Source: Ilyonectria destructans
Lineage: Eukaryota; Ascomycota; Sordariomycetes; Hypocreales; Nectriaceae
NCBI GenBank assembly: GCA_020740775.1
Contig: JAHEWK010000015.1
Span: 186,001 to 250,000, forward strand
Direction of reading: 5' to 3'
DNA length: 64,000 nucleotides
In this document: positions 33,712 to 44,937 of the stretch, in pieces
How the letters are laid out: the number at the start of each line of letters is the position of its first letter
Numbering within the stretch: the first letter of the stretch is position 1
Translations under genes and position numbers: made by a program
Notes under the pieces: model-generated
Told to the model about the DNA's origin: nothing
Databases searched by the model: none
The model's input: the letters and a program-made list of their open reading frames with translations, nothing else

Positions 33712-35559
33712 ATGATCGCTGCCGCCTCGCTCTCCATTGGGGGCATCGTCAACCCCGCCGACGCCTCCCCCGCCGATTTGCTGAGCGTTGACGCCCCCTC
33801 CGTCGCCCCCTCCCTCACCTACTCGGACGACGATTCTGATAGTCTGGAAGATGAGCCCATCATTCCTGAACGCCGTCGCCGCGCATCTACCCGCCTGATT
33901 GCCCAGAGCGCCCGCGATATCCAGCGTATAACCGGAGAGTCCACTGCCGAGTTCGTCGGCCGCTGTTGCGGTGGCTCTGGCGGATGCTGCTTGGGCTCTC
34001 GTCGCCGCGATGTCGACTATGAGGATGTCACTCTGCCTGAGAACGACGCCTTCAAGTCCCTAGCCATCAAGCTTGGTGATATCCCCACCGACTTGACCGG
34101 CATCCTCGACATGCCTGAGAAGACGGTCTCATTCACATCCATTCCCAGACCAACCAACGTGTCCCCCGCCGACTCGGGTGTTTCTCTTGGCGACGGTGCC
34201 GAGCCGGCCCTTCAGTCGGACTACCTATGCCCCGGCCCCGACTATGCGGCCGTCGACACTTCCATCCAGCCTCCCCGATTCGTCCAACCTCACCCTCCTC
34301 ACAACGTCTACCCAGCTCGCATCCACAGCACCCGCGAGTTGACCAAGCCCGGTGCCGAGAAGCGCACATATCATTTTGATCTCGATATCACTGACTACCC
34401 CGCCGAGGAGATGTTTGACTTCAAGGTTGGTGGTGCCATTGGCATTATGGCCCCCAACTGTGACATCTCTGTCGTGGATATCCTCGACGCCCTCATGGTG
34501 CCGCGCTTCCTGCGGGACAAGCCGGTTCTCATGAAAACCACCAGGGGTCGCTGGCCCACCGTCTGGGGTGATGACAAGCCCCGCGAGCTCATCACTACCC
34601 GCCGCGACCTGCTTACCTGGTGTACCGACATCCAGTCCTACGCTCCTCCCAAGCCACTTCTTCGTATATTGGCTGAGCATGCCACCGCAGCCAACGAGAA
34701 GAAGATTCTTATGTACCTCTGTTCTAACGAGGGCTCAAGCGCTTTCTGCGACTTCCGAGGCGGTCCTCAGGTCACCTTGTCCCAGATTCTCAACGCCTTC
34801 CCCAGCTCCCACCCTCCTCTGGACGAGGTTCTCTCCGTCCTGCAGCCTCTAATGCCTCGTTTCTACTCTCTGTCCAATGACCCCACCGAGTCCTACCAGC
34901 TCCGTGACCACGCTCAGCGCCGCCTGATTGAGATTGCCGTCACTGTTCACGAGTCGATTGACTGGCTGCGTGGCTGCCGAACAGGCGTTGGCTCGGGCTT
35001 CTTTGAGCGACAGGCTCGCAAGTACATCCGAGCCCAGAACGCTGGAGAGAAGACACCCGAGTTCTACATCCCCATGTTCAAGGGCCTGATGGCGAATCCC
35101 TTGGCCAAGCAGTTCAACTCAGACGGCCCTATGCTTCTGATTGGTGCTGGTGTTGGTATTGCTCCTTTCCGAGGCTTCGTGCAGCGTCGCCTGAAACAGG
35201 CCAACTGCGCCAACAAGGTGTGGGTGCTGCAGGGCATCCGCGACTCGCTAGTAGACGAGATCTACAACGGCGAATGGGGCGTGCACGAGTCTGAGGTCAA
35301 GCGTGTGGTGCAGAGCCGAGCTGGCACTGGCCGCTATGTCCAGGAGGAAGTGCTCAACCAGTCAGACTTGGTCTGGTACATCATCAACTCGCTCGATGGA
35401 CGCGTCTTTGTCTGTGGCAGTAGCAAGGGCATGGGCGAAGGCGTCGAAGAGTCGCTTGTTGAGGTGGCCATGGCCAAGGGCAACCTGGAGCGCGAGGAGG
35501 CTCGCAATTTCTGGCAGCTCAAGAAGGAGGAGGGCCGATACATCGCCGAGACATGGTAA
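33712..35559 (+). CDS. FAD/NADPH reductase, diflavin-reductase type without FMN domain
   Basis: A single-exon gene. ATG 33712 gives 615 aa; an in-frame non-ATG extension upstream is not used. Residues 1-180 are low-complexity and acidic with a cysteine cluster CCGGSGGCC (85-93) and replace the flavodoxin domain seen in cytochrome P450 reductase. From about 195 on comes the CPR-type FAD domain (YPARIHSTRELTKPG; RFYSLSND at 383-390 binds FAD), then the NADPH domain (GAGVGIAPFRGFVQRR at 478-492; VCGSSKGMG at 567-575) and a terminal Trp615 like the FAD-stacking aromatic residue of CPR. It probably passes electrons from NADPH to FAD and on to an unknown acceptor. Family (FNR-like, sulfite reductase/CPR type) is firm, the role is not. 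Confidence 0.9.
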   Translation: MIAAASLSIGGIVNPADASPADLLSVDAPSVAPSLTYSDDDSDSLEDEPIIPERRRRASTRLIAQSARDIQRITGESTAEFVGRCCGGSGGCCLGSRRRDVDYEDVTLPENDAFKSLAIKLGDIPTDLTGILDMPEKTVSFTSIPRPTNVSPADSGVSLGDGAEPALQSDYLCPGPDYAAVDTSIQPPRFVQPHPPHNVYPARIHSTRELTKPGAEKRTYHFDLDITDYPAEEMFDFKVGGAIGIMAPNCDISVVDILDALMVPRFLRDKPVLMKTTRGRWPTVWGDDKPRELITTRRDLLTWCTDIQSYAPPKPLLRILAEHATAANEKKILMYLCSNEGSSAFCDFRGGPQVTLSQILNAFPSSHPPLDEVLSVLQPLMPRFYSLSNDPTESYQLRDHAQRRLIEIAVTVHESIDWLRGCRTGVGSGFFERQARKYIRAQNAGEKTPEFYIPMFKGLMANPLAKQFNSDGPMLLIGAGVGIAPFRGFVQRRLKQANCANKVWVLQGIRDSLVDEIYNGEWGVHESEVKRVVQSRAGTGRYVQEEVLNQSDLVWYIINSLDGRVFVCGSSKGMGEGVEESLVEVAMAKGNLEREEARNFWQLKKEEGRYIAETW

Positions 35560-38500
35560 TGTAGTTGCCAACGACTGCTGAGCTCGTCATTGTTGCGGCA
35601 TATCGTGCGAAAATGACGACAAGCCTGCAGCACCACCAAAAGAGCTCAAAACGATATGAGCAGGCTGGAACCTGTTCGATGAGGAACGGGGTCGTTCCGA
35701 GAGTTGGGTGTACCAAAAGAGGAGTGTACATCCCCAATACGACATGATGTTGGGACCTGATGAGCCGATGCATACTACTGTAGATGGCCCGGCGCAAGCA
35801 AGAAAGATGGCATTCATGGCACGGTATGGCACAAAGATTGCCACAAAAGAAAGAAGGGGAGCATTTGGGAAATGGGTTGGCGTTACGGGGTTTGACGATT
35901 GGCAATGGCTTTTGACTATCTGGTTTTCATGATTCAAACCTAGCTCTCCTTGTCTGTACCTGGCATTTGGAGACTGTTTTATATTTATATGCAGTGGGTA
36001 ATACCCTTGGCAGCGATTGATGAGGACCAAGGCCAGAACGGTGACCCCATGTCCAGAACAGGAAATTGACCTGACTATTACTTAACTTTGACTTGAATTT
36101 TCTTGCCTGTGACTGACTGTGACATTAATCTTGACTTTGGTGTTACGTTTGCGTACGAGGGTGTTCCTAATTCACTTGGTTTGGCCTAGTTGGGGACCGT
36201 CTAAGTAAGTTTTCGAGCCTGATTTAGCTAACTAGGCAACGTCTACTTATCCTTTGCTGGCAGGATACGGTATGGTCAATCGGCTGCTGCATACACGTCG
36301 TACGGTAATAGGAATACATTGCGGAATTCACATGGCAGAAGGTGTTCAAGTGAGCCGCTAAGACCTGGCAATGTATGTGTGGATGAGAACAGTCCGGATT
36401 GGTCGCGATTTTCCGAGAGGGTGTCAGAGCCCGAACTACGACACACATCAACGGGTTGAGGGCTCTTGGCGGCAGTACAGTCCGTTTGATGTTGGGTTGC
36501 GCGATATCGTCTATTGAGCCCGGAAATATGCAACTTAGGATTCGATCAAGGCGTGTGGGAGCGGCGGGGTGGTGATGGTGATGATGGTGGCGGTAACCGT
36601 CACTGTAAGGCAAAGTTACTTAAAGCAGCCCGTTGACGCCTTCGAGAAGGCACCACGGGTAAAATGCCAAAACTGGACGTGGTTGAGTTCTCTACGAAGC
36701 TCGAGAGCATTGGAACAGAGAGGGTGGTCGGAAATGCGGAACGGAGGAAACGTCGTGCCTGGGAGCTAAGAGGCATCGCGTGTTTTCCAACCATCTTAGG
36801 CAATACAGTGGGTTGGTTGTTGGGCCTGTCCCGGCTGAATCAGCTGCGTGTAATCCAGCATCTGCGAGTCTGTGCAGTGCGTACCACGGAATGTGGGTAC
36901 AGGCTGAGATGTATTTCCAACACGCGCGCGCGACCGACGACAAGGCTTTCCTGGTTCCTGGTCCGAGCGGTGGCCGGCAAAAGAGGGGCTCGGGCGGCGG
37001 ACCGCGTAGTTCCGGGTCCCGGCCATCCAACCAAAGCCCGTCTGGGCGTTCCTTGATTGCTGGATGTCGGGCACTGATAGCGAGCAAAGGTGAGGAGGAG
37101 GGAGCGGTCTACGGTCTAACTTACGGGATAACAGGTGCATGCCGATGGCCGTCACTTGGCGTTAGTTGATGCGAGATGGGGCCATTTCTATGCGGAGTGG
37201 GCTAGATGGAGGGGGAGGGGATCGATGGAGCGTCATAGTTGGATGGTTTGGCCGTTTTGGAGGATGACAGAAGGCGGTGGGAATATACTGGTACAGCTGC
37301 GGATGTTCGAGGAGGGGAGGGGCTGGGGCGTATATCCGGTGAGTGTGGTGGTTAGCAGTGGAATGATGGGTGGAATCCGCAGCCTGGCTGGCTGTTGTTG
37401 AGTTGATGATGCGGCTCTTGTTTTTGAAGGAGGGGTTGGTTAGAGACTTGTTTGGGAGAGTTGGGACAAGACTGACGCAGAGGACCGGTTCCTGATTCCG
37501 CAATGAGAATACAGAGATCAATTGACTTTCGCGGAGTACTACATAGCTTTCACACTGAATGACATCAAAGACCGTTACATTTCGCCATCACAACGCCACA
37601 CATGCGTTACTATAGGGTAGTTGTCAGAGTGCTGACCGAGGCTGGCGATGGTTGTCTCCATGGCCCCGCCGAAGTGGTTTCGACAACCCAAAGACACCAG
37701 GGACGGACCCAGATTAATCCCATCCAAGCTCCAAGCTCGGCAAAATGGACCCAGCAAGCCCCGCTTATAAATCCTGACGAAGCTTTTCTGGATCTCTGAT
37801 GCGAGCTGGGAAGAGGGGAAAACGTGGTCAAATCGTCGGCTTTCGGCTGGGGTTTGGTCTGTTAGTCCCCGGCCAACAAGGTCACCGCCCCGCGCGTTGG
37901 CATCAGGAATCAAAAGGAATCGGGGGCGTCCGGGGGTCGGGAATGGAAGGAAAGAGGGGAATTCGGGTCGCGTTGGGATGCGCTGGGATGTGCTGGGTTG
38001 TGTTGTGTGTGTACACAAGTTAGTACGAAGCAATTAGTCCCTGGAGGTTAACCGCGCGCGACTGATGCAATGGCACCCCTCGATGGCCTCCATTTCCGGC
38101 AGTATGCCGTCGCATTAGTCAGTCGTGAATGGCCAGGTGCGCGCTTTCCCGTTCCAGGACCTTCTTCGGGAACATAGTGGGGGCACAGTCGTGTGGGGCG
38201 GAACCGGAGCAGGCGAGGGGAAGGAAGGACGGAGGGAGGGAGGGCAGTTTTCCCTGTGGTGGATGGTGGGGCAGGCGAAGAAAAAAAAGGGTCCTGGGAA
38301 GAACCAAGCGCGGCCCCCACTAACTATTTTGCTGATACAGCGCTGAGAAACCAAGATGCACCACACCACCCCCCTAACCATGCCAGAACCATCGGACACG
38401 GGAGACGGTGCACGATTCGATTGCTGGGCCGCCGACGGCGGGGCCGGTTCCAAGGCAGAATAACGGATCCGGAGAGAGGGGTTTGCGGTGCGGGAGACGA

Positions 38501-38656
38501 GTTATAAAGCGGCCTGGATTCCCTCTCTTTGCTGCTACTTCCCCCTTCACTTACACACTCAACACTCACACTCAACACTCACACTCTTCCAACTCACCAC
38601 ACCACTCACACCACTTACACACACACCCAGACTCAAGTCTAACAACAACCTTCACA
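35560..38656. other. intergenic region, 3.1 kb
   Basis: It lies between two + strand genes. Only short overlapping frames on both strands (at most about 150 codons) with no recognisable translation. The last 160 bp contain a TATA box and a CA/CT-rich leader belonging to the nitroreductase gene. A purine-rich run (GGAAGGACGGAGGGAGGG) lies near 38220-38240. Confidence 0.5.
38502..38509 (+). promoter_or_regulatory. TATA box of the nitroreductase gene
   Basis: TTATAAAG lies about 150 bp before the start codon and is followed by CT-rich sequence and a long CA-rich leader (38550-38640). This is a canonical strong-promoter layout and fits the extreme codon bias of the gene. Confidence 0.65.
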
Positions 38657-39274
38657 ATGGCTACCAAGATCACCGCCGACCTCCTCACCCTGCTGGCCAA
38701 GAACCGCCGCTCCTACTACCCCCTGACCAAGGACCTCCCCATCTCCACCGCCCGCGTCCAGGAGATCGTCAACGACGCCACCCTCCACACCCCGTCGTCC
38801 TTCAACAACCAGTCCAACCGCGTCGCCGTCCTCTTCGGCGCCGAGCACGAGAAGCTCTGGGACATCACCGCCGATGCCCTGAAGCCCCTCGTCCCCGCCG
38901 ACGGCTGGGCCGCCACCGAGCAGAAGATCAACATGTTCAAGGGCGCCGCCGGCACCGTCCTCTTCTTCGCCGACCAGACCGTCGTCGAGGACTTCCAGTC
39001 CAAGTTCGCTCCCTACGCCGACAAGTTCCCCCACTGGGCCGCCCAGAGCGCCGCCATCCAGGAGTACATCACCTGGACCGGCCTCGAGGCTGAGGGTCTC
39101 GGTGCCAACCTCCAGCACTACAACCCCTTGATCGACGCCAAGGTCACCGAGACCTGGAAGATCCCCGCCACCTGGAAGCTCGATGCCCAGCTCGTCTTCG
39201 GTGGAAAGACCGGCGAGGCTGGCGAGAAGACCTACTCCCCTCTCGAGGAGCGCGTCAAGGTTTTCGGTGCTTAA
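38657..39274 (+). CDS. Nitroreductase family protein (Frm2/Hbn1-like)
   Basis: A single-exon gene of 205 aa with start ATG 38657 in the context TTCACAATGG. Segments such as LLAKNRRSYYPLTKDLPIS, TPSSFNNQSNRVAVLFG, GTVLFFADQ, AIQEYITWTGLEAEGLGANLQHYNPLID and the conserved KIPATWKLDAQLVFG match the fungal FMN-dependent nitroreductases related to yeast Frm2 and Hbn1 (about 190-220 aa), which act in oxidative-stress and fatty-acid signalling responses. The codon usage is extreme: almost every codon ends in C or G (GCC, ATC, CTC, AAG), so all other frames are also nearly free of stops. This and the TATA box suggest very high or inducible expression. It converges with PSD1. Confidence 0.93.
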   Translation: MATKITADLLTLLAKNRRSYYPLTKDLPISTARVQEIVNDATLHTPSSFNNQSNRVAVLFGAEHEKLWDITADALKPLVPADGWAATEQKINMFKGAAGTVLFFADQTVVEDFQSKFAPYADKFPHWAAQSAAIQEYITWTGLEAEGLGANLQHYNPLIDAKVTETWKIPATWKLDAQLVFGGKTGEAGEKTYSPLEERVKVFGA

Positions 39275-39689
39275 ATACAAAAAGCGTCAAAAATCCAATA
39301 TCCAATATAAATCCTTACCACGAGATGACGAACTGCAACGTCTTTCGCAATTAGAGAAACACCTGCATTTGGGGCGGAGTTAGAAGAGCGAAGGAATTCT
39401 GGGCCATAAGAGTCCTTGGAACTTTAAATAGAAATACAATCATTTAACAACCAACAATGCGCCCGAGCAGCCAATCAAGTACCACGTCAAGGAACAAGTC
39501 AAGTAACAAGTAACTTGAGTGATGTGACATTCGTACAAGATGGACATCAAATCAAACATCAACCTAACAGAGTAACCAAATATATCTGACAATTTCTTTG
39601 TCTTCCCGAGATGTGGTATTTCCTCCTCCTTACTAAAAACTGCCTCTATATATGTACCTCTTTTTTGATGTTGTACAATGCACCTATTT
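39275..39689. other. short intergenic region between convergent genes
   Basis: About 415 bp, AT-richer than its neighbours, holding the 3' ends of the nitroreductase (+) and PSD1 (-) genes. Several short direct repeats of AAGTAAC/CAAGTC type occur at 39475-39515. Nothing else seen. Confidence 0.5.
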
Positions 39690-41469
39690 TTAAGGCTCAA
39701 TCACTCGTCCGAGAGCCTGGCCCATCCTGACCGTCTGCCCCGTTTCTACGGCCCATTCCCATCCCTGGCGTTTGTTGTCTTCGCCTCGTTTCTCCGCGGG
39801 TGCCTCAAACACTAACACAACCGTGCTGCCAAGCTGGAAACCACCCATCTCTTCACCCCTTCGCAGGGCGTGACCTCGTAAAACAGGACTGGCTCCTTCG
39901 TACGTTGCCTCGGCAAAGCCCAAGTACGGCTCGCCCCGCTTGGCAGCTTCCTCCGCCGCCTTATCCGCCGCAGTGTCGGTCAGCAGGCTGTTGGTTCGCA
40001 GCTCTCGGTCAAAGTTGATCTTGATGGAGCCCACATTGGTCGCTCCAACGGGCACATAGCTGAAGAAACCCCATCGCCAGCGGCCCAGGAGCACAACTCG
40101 CTCGTTTAGGGTGAAGAGACCGGGGAGGGTTCGCTGGAGGTAGGGAGAGACACTGTACAGCTCGCCTGCAAAGTGACGTCGTCGGTCGACGACCCAGTTA
40201 GTCGGCGAGTGGAAGCGGTGGTAGTCGCCAGGGGCAAGGTAGATGACGGCGTAATACAAAGATGTATTCTTGCTGGGCGAAAGCATGTCGTACCAAGGTC
40301 GGTCTCCGAGGGCTAGCTCGGCGCGGACCTCAGACTCGACTCGAGGTGAAGCAGGAGTCGAGGCGTCGGTGACCGAGGGGCCTTTGGTAGCACCGGGGTT
40401 GCCAGAGAGAAGGTCGGGGAGGGTGTAAGAGATGCCATTGACCTTAGCAAAGTCCTCATCTTGCTTAACCAACTCCTCATCTCCTGAGAGCTCGGGGAGA
40501 ATTCTGCTGGACTCGAGCGAAGACGCGCCCGAAGAGGTTCCTGATGCTGTGCCAGTAACGCTGGGGGTGGGTGTGTTCTTGCCGAGGAGAGCATCGATGC
40601 TGTATGTCATTCCCTTGACCTGCTCAATGTCACCGCCTTGGATCTGGCCATATTGAAGGACCTTGCCATCCGACGGGCATAGCAGCGTGTGGTGGTCGGG
40701 GTCAAGGGGTCGGGCGCCGGGCTTGAGGGTACGGTAGAAGAAGGCGGCGAGATTAGGATAGACGTGAAGATCGGGTTCGGCAACCTCTTCGAGGCTGTAT
40801 CGTGGTTAGTAGGTCATGATGGAGGAGAATAAAAGGGGCGAGCTCACTTGACGCCAAATACCAGGGAATAGAGCTTGAAGCCGGGAACTCGCAGATAGTA
40901 CGGGATGGTCAGCTCATTGAATCTGCCCCAGACCCGAGAAATGGCCTTGAGGGGCAGAGTCGACATGACCTGGACTTGCCTGCGATCTCAATTAGCATTG
41001 GGGTCAAGGTCAGGGTCAGGGAAGAAGATATGGGCCCCGGTGAGAGGAGTAATTGAGGAATGACGCACCATGGTCCATCGGGGCGGATTCTAGGACGCCT
41101 CTTGGGGGGTTTTCCGTCTTCGAAGGCACCCTGGATCTCGCGTTGCTTCTCCTGTTCCCTGGCGGAGACCTTGTAGAACTGGACGAGACCGAGGAAGCCG
41201 ATGCCCAGACCGACAGGGATCTGATACCATTGGATCTTGGTGTTGCGCATGGCCTCGCCGAGGCGCTGGGAGAATCTCGGTCTCTTGCCCGAATTGGAGG
41301 CGAAGCTGCGGGTGGAGGCGGCAGAGGGCCGTGGTAGGCATCGCGATCCGGGGGTGGCCAGGACGGAGTGTCGAGAAGCGGCGGCGTAGTTTGAGCAGCG
41401 GCCGCGGATCGAGTAGCGGAACATGTGACTCCTGAGCTGGGTCGAGCCAGCGCCGAGGGTCGTGGCCAT
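39690..41469 (-). CDS. PSD1: Mitochondrial phosphatidylserine decarboxylase
   Basis: Three exons (41069-41469, 40848-40979, 39690-40794) give 545 aa. The N-terminus from ATG 41469 is rich in Arg/Ser with almost no acidic residues, a mitochondrial presequence, and is followed by a membrane segment ([20 protein letters not shown]). Family motifs include [19 protein letters not shown], a stretch ending [23 protein letters not shown] with the His used in self-processing, and the LGST site (residues 499-502), where cleavage between Gly and Ser makes the pyruvoyl cofactor. The enzyme converts phosphatidylserine to phosphatidylethanolamine at the inner membrane. A Ser/Thr-rich insert lies between [11 protein letters not shown] and the [11 protein letters not shown] segment. 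It is divergent from the HERP-like gene. Confidence 0.95.
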
Positions 41470-42557
41470 TGCGGCGGCGGGAGGGACGGGACACGTCGGC
41501 GCGCACGCACTCACGCGCTGCGATCAATGGCAAAGAGGCGAGAGGCCGGTAGAAGAGGGAGAGATTGAGCACAACTCTCCGTGGCAAGTTTTTTTGTCTG
41601 CGACGTCGACGTCAAAGATGCTTTGACGTTGGCAGGTGCCGCTGGGCTGGATTGCGGCTGTTAGCCAGTGAGCCAGCCACTAAAAGCCTGCTGGAGGCAG
41701 GTGGTGGGTGGGCGGGCTGACTGGCTGCCCGCAGTTCGGGAGTAAGAAGCGCCGATATTCCGGGGGGGTGACCTGCGAGAGGAGGCCTGGAGCTAGAGGC
41801 CCAGCGTAATGGACGGCCAATAGTAGCGGCAGAAGCCGTGACGGACGCCAGGCCAGGACAGGAAGCGGAACACTTCTGACGTGAAGCCTGAAGGGAGCAT
41901 GGGAGGGAAGAGAGGGTCCGTTTGGGCCTCTCCCAATCTCCCCCCACTGTAACAGCAGCCGATGGATGGTCGATGGAGGCGTCCTCCCCCGGCAAAACGG
42001 TACGTATCGATACCGCAACTGTGCACTAGCGCCGCCTGGGTACCTGGCGGACCGTGGCCGGCGTCGCAGGCTCACCTAAAGAGGCCACTCTGACATTGTC
42101 TCGGAAGCTCGTCTGTCCATCTGCTCTTCTGCGCTGCTGCTCCTCCTCTCTCCTTCACCACCTCCTCCGCCGCTTCGCCCTCGTCAGGCGGCTCAGAGAA
42201 GTACGTGGAGGGAATCCGCTCCTTGCTTGCAGCCTATCTTTGTCTTGCTTGTTCTTCTCTTGTTCCCTTCTTGCGTTGAGCCCACTCCATTTCCAGCCGC
42301 CACAGTCGCCGTAACTACCTGCTCCTAGCACACGGCTGTCGCAGTGTTAGTAATAAGACACTCCCCAAACCAGTCGGTGCTTTTTCCTCAACAACGACCT
42401 CGCCGCACATCAACAACCACGACTTCATCTCTCCCTTGAATAATCCATCGTCCCACCTCGCCTCGACTCTCCTTTGCCCTCTTCCACGACCCCGGGCTCG
42501 CCGCTTCCTGCTTCGCCCTCTGTACCAGCGGCGTGGCATGCCAGCAGCCTGCCCATC
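41470..42557. promoter_or_regulatory. divergent promoter region PSD1 / HERP-like gene
   Basis: About 1.09 kb between divergent start codons. It holds both promoters. The right-hand part (42110-42540) is strongly CT-rich and looks like the 5' leader of the HERP-like mRNA, including an out-of-frame ATG at 42538. No separate gene is supported. Confidence 0.5.
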
Positions 42558-42663
42558 ATGGCTTCCGAGCCCCCCAGCTCCCGCCCGGACGACAGCTCCC
42601 CCGACCAGCTCACCGTCAATCTCCAAGTCGTGTCACCGTCGGTCGGTGTCAACCGCCCCTTGA
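42538..42663 (+). promoter_or_regulatory. Upstream ORF overlapping the HERP-like start codon
   Basis: An ATG at 42538, 20 bp before the main ATG and out of frame with it, opens a 41-codon frame that ends with TGA at 42661-42663 inside the main coding region. The main ATG has the stronger context (A at -3, G at +4). If the upstream ATG is in the mRNA, ribosomes starting on it would miss the main frame. Confidence 0.5.
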
Positions 42664-44937
42664 TATTCCCTGGCCTCGCCGCCACCACCACTGTCAAGCA
42701 GCTCAAGCACAAGATCCGCGAGACCCTGCCGCTGCGACCTGCCGATGAGAACCAGCGACTGATCCATCGCGGCCGTGCAATCGTCCGCGAGACCGACACC
42801 CTGCTCACCATCTTCGGTGCCGATGCGGTAAGCTTCCCCTCATCGTCCAACGTCCTATTATCTTGCTGTATGTTGTCTCTTGCTAATCTGTGTCCTTTCT
42901 ATTTGCTCCCCACAGCTCCGGGCCCCCGACCAGCAGACCATCCATCTGGTCATTCGCGAAACCCAAGACTCTCAGTCTCCCGCTCCGCAAGCCGCCGCTT
43001 TGGACCCCAACCAATCTGCCCCAGTTCAACCCACGAACCTTCACCAGCAGGCCCTTCACCAGCAGGTTCTTCACCAACAGGCCCTTCACCAGCAGGCCCT
43101 TCACCATGGGCTCGGGCCCAGAGGAGTCACACCCACCCCGTCGACGGGTCACTTCACTCTGCCGCGCGTGCCATCGCCGTCCCCCCACCACACTCCCGAG
43201 CAGGCTGCTGCCTTCCAACACCAGCACCAGAACATGACGCAGTGGCTGAATCACATCCAGCGCGAAGCCATGGCTAGAGCTCAGAACCAACGTGCTCGCG
43301 CTCAGATGGGCATGCGCGGTGCTGGCGGTGCTGGCGGTGCTGGCGATGCTGCCGGTAATGTGATGCACAACGGCGGCGACCACACTGGCCAGCCTGCCCA
43401 CCAACTTCCCAGTCACACTGTCTACCGTGATCATTTCGGTCCCAATGGACAAATGCCCAACGGCGGTGACCACGCTGGCCAGCTAACCCAACTTCCCACT
43501 CGCACTCTCTACCGTGAGCATCATCTCGGTCCTAATGGCCACACTTACCAGATCACTGCGCCCACGACCCCGAACGGCATGTCTCCGGCTGAGGTGCAGG
43601 GCATTCTCCGAGGGGCGGATGGTAACCAAGCTCCCCCCACAATGACCAGCGCCATGCAGAGAAGCACTTCCAACACCTCGCTGCATAATCGGTCTCTCGC
43701 ACAGCCTGGAAGTTCTACCCCCCTGTTTTCCACGCCTTTCACCATGATTTATAACGGAAGACCCCCCCCTGACCTTGCAGGAGCTCGACAGGCCGGTGCA
43801 GTAAGCAATAACGCCACACGTCAGGGCCCTGAGGTTTACATCCTGTCTTCCCCAGATGGGCCCCGGGCATTGCTCTTCAACAACTCAAGCTCTGACACGT
43901 ACTATACGCCACGATTGAGAGGTCAGCCAAGTATTCCCCAACTCAGGCACTCTCACCCATCAGCGCTGGGTAATTTGATATATGAGACCCAAGGACAGAC
44001 CCGGAGCAGGCATCATCACCATCATCATCACCACCACAGGCCTCATCCTCAGCAACAGCAGCAGCAGCAACAGCAGCAGCAACAGGTTCAACCAATGGTA
44101 CAAGTGCAGCCACAACCGCCATACCAGCCGTTGCAGCAGAATCCGCCACCGCCACAGCCAGAGCAAAGACTCCAGGACCAAGCGAACAATGGGGCTCAGG
44201 TTCAGGCCCAAAACCAGCCGCCCATTGCTGCGTTGATGCACCATGGCAACCCACCAGCGGCGGCGATTCCACCTTTGTTGATGCAGTTATGGCCGCAGCT
44301 CTGGTTGTTGTTCCGCCTGGCTCTATTTGTGTGGTTCTTCACCAACCCCAACGCAAGTTGGTCGAGGTGGTTTACCATTATCTGCATTGCATTCTTCATT
44401 TTTATTCTAAGCACTGGAGTGTTGAATGGCGTTCCTGAGCACATCTGGCGACCTTTGGGTCGGCACCTCGAGAACTTGATCCCTCTGGATCCGCGTGCTG
44501 CCCAAAGGGCCGACCAGAATCAAGAAAATGGTGCTCAGGGAGAGAACCGTCAGCCAAACCCGGCCGACATGGCAGCGAGACTGATTGCAGAGAATCAAGG
44601 CCACGATGGTTGGTTCATGACGCAGATAAGGCGACTTGAGAGGGCCGGTCTCCTCTTTCTGGCCAGCATTGCACCGGGCGTGGCTGAGAGACACATTGCC
44701 AATCTGGAGGCAACGGCACGAGCTGATCGAGAGCGCAGAGAGGCTGAGGCGGCAGCCGCCCAGGCAAATGCCGAGCATAGTGACGAAAACAACCAGGAAG
44801 GGGAGAACGACAATAATGAGACAGAGCAGAACAATGGGCAAGATGGGCAAGATCAACCACTGCCCCAGCCTGATCAAGCGGGACAGGATAACAACCGGGC
44901 TGATATCCCAGCGAGGGAGCAGCTCATTGCGGTCTAG
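42558..44937 (+). CDS. HERP-like ubiquitin-domain membrane protein (ERAD)
   Basis: Two exons (42558-42827, 42916-44937) give 763 aa. Residues about 17-102 form a ubiquitin-like domain (LTVNLQVVSPS, TTVKQLKHKIRETLPLRP, QRLIHRGRAI, then TIHLVIRE) split by the intron. A long Gln/His/Pro-rich middle follows, with an LHQQA tandem repeat, a His9 tract and a Gln12 tract. Two close hydrophobic segments at about 548-565 and 575-594 form a membrane hairpin. The C-terminal part has QIRRLERAGLLFLASIAPGV and an acidic Asn/Glu/Gln-rich tail. UBL plus membrane hairpin is the layout of HERP, an ER-membrane factor that recruits the Hrd1 ubiquitin ligase. The identification rests on layout and the shape of the hairpin region, so the exact role is inferred. 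Confidence 0.8.
43039..43107 (+). repeat. 15-bp in-frame tandem repeat
   Basis: Four full copies and a partial fifth of CTTCACCAGCAGGCC, encoding Leu-His-Gln-Gln-Ala in the HERP-like protein. One copy has GTT for GCC and another has CAA for CAG. Confidence 0.9.
44011..44085 (+). repeat. His and Gln codon tracts
   Basis: Nine consecutive His codons (CAT/CAC mix, 44011-44037), then Arg-Pro-His-Pro and twelve Gln codons (CAG/CAA mix, 44050-44085), all in frame in the HERP-like gene. The mixed codons suggest selection at the protein level rather than simple slippage. Confidence 0.9.

Noticed and set aside
38639..39280. 213-codon frame antisense to the nitroreductase gene
   Set aside because: Explained by the extreme C/G-ending codon use of the sense gene; its translation is Gly/Val/Leu/Glu-rich, the mirror of GCC, CTC and GTC codons.
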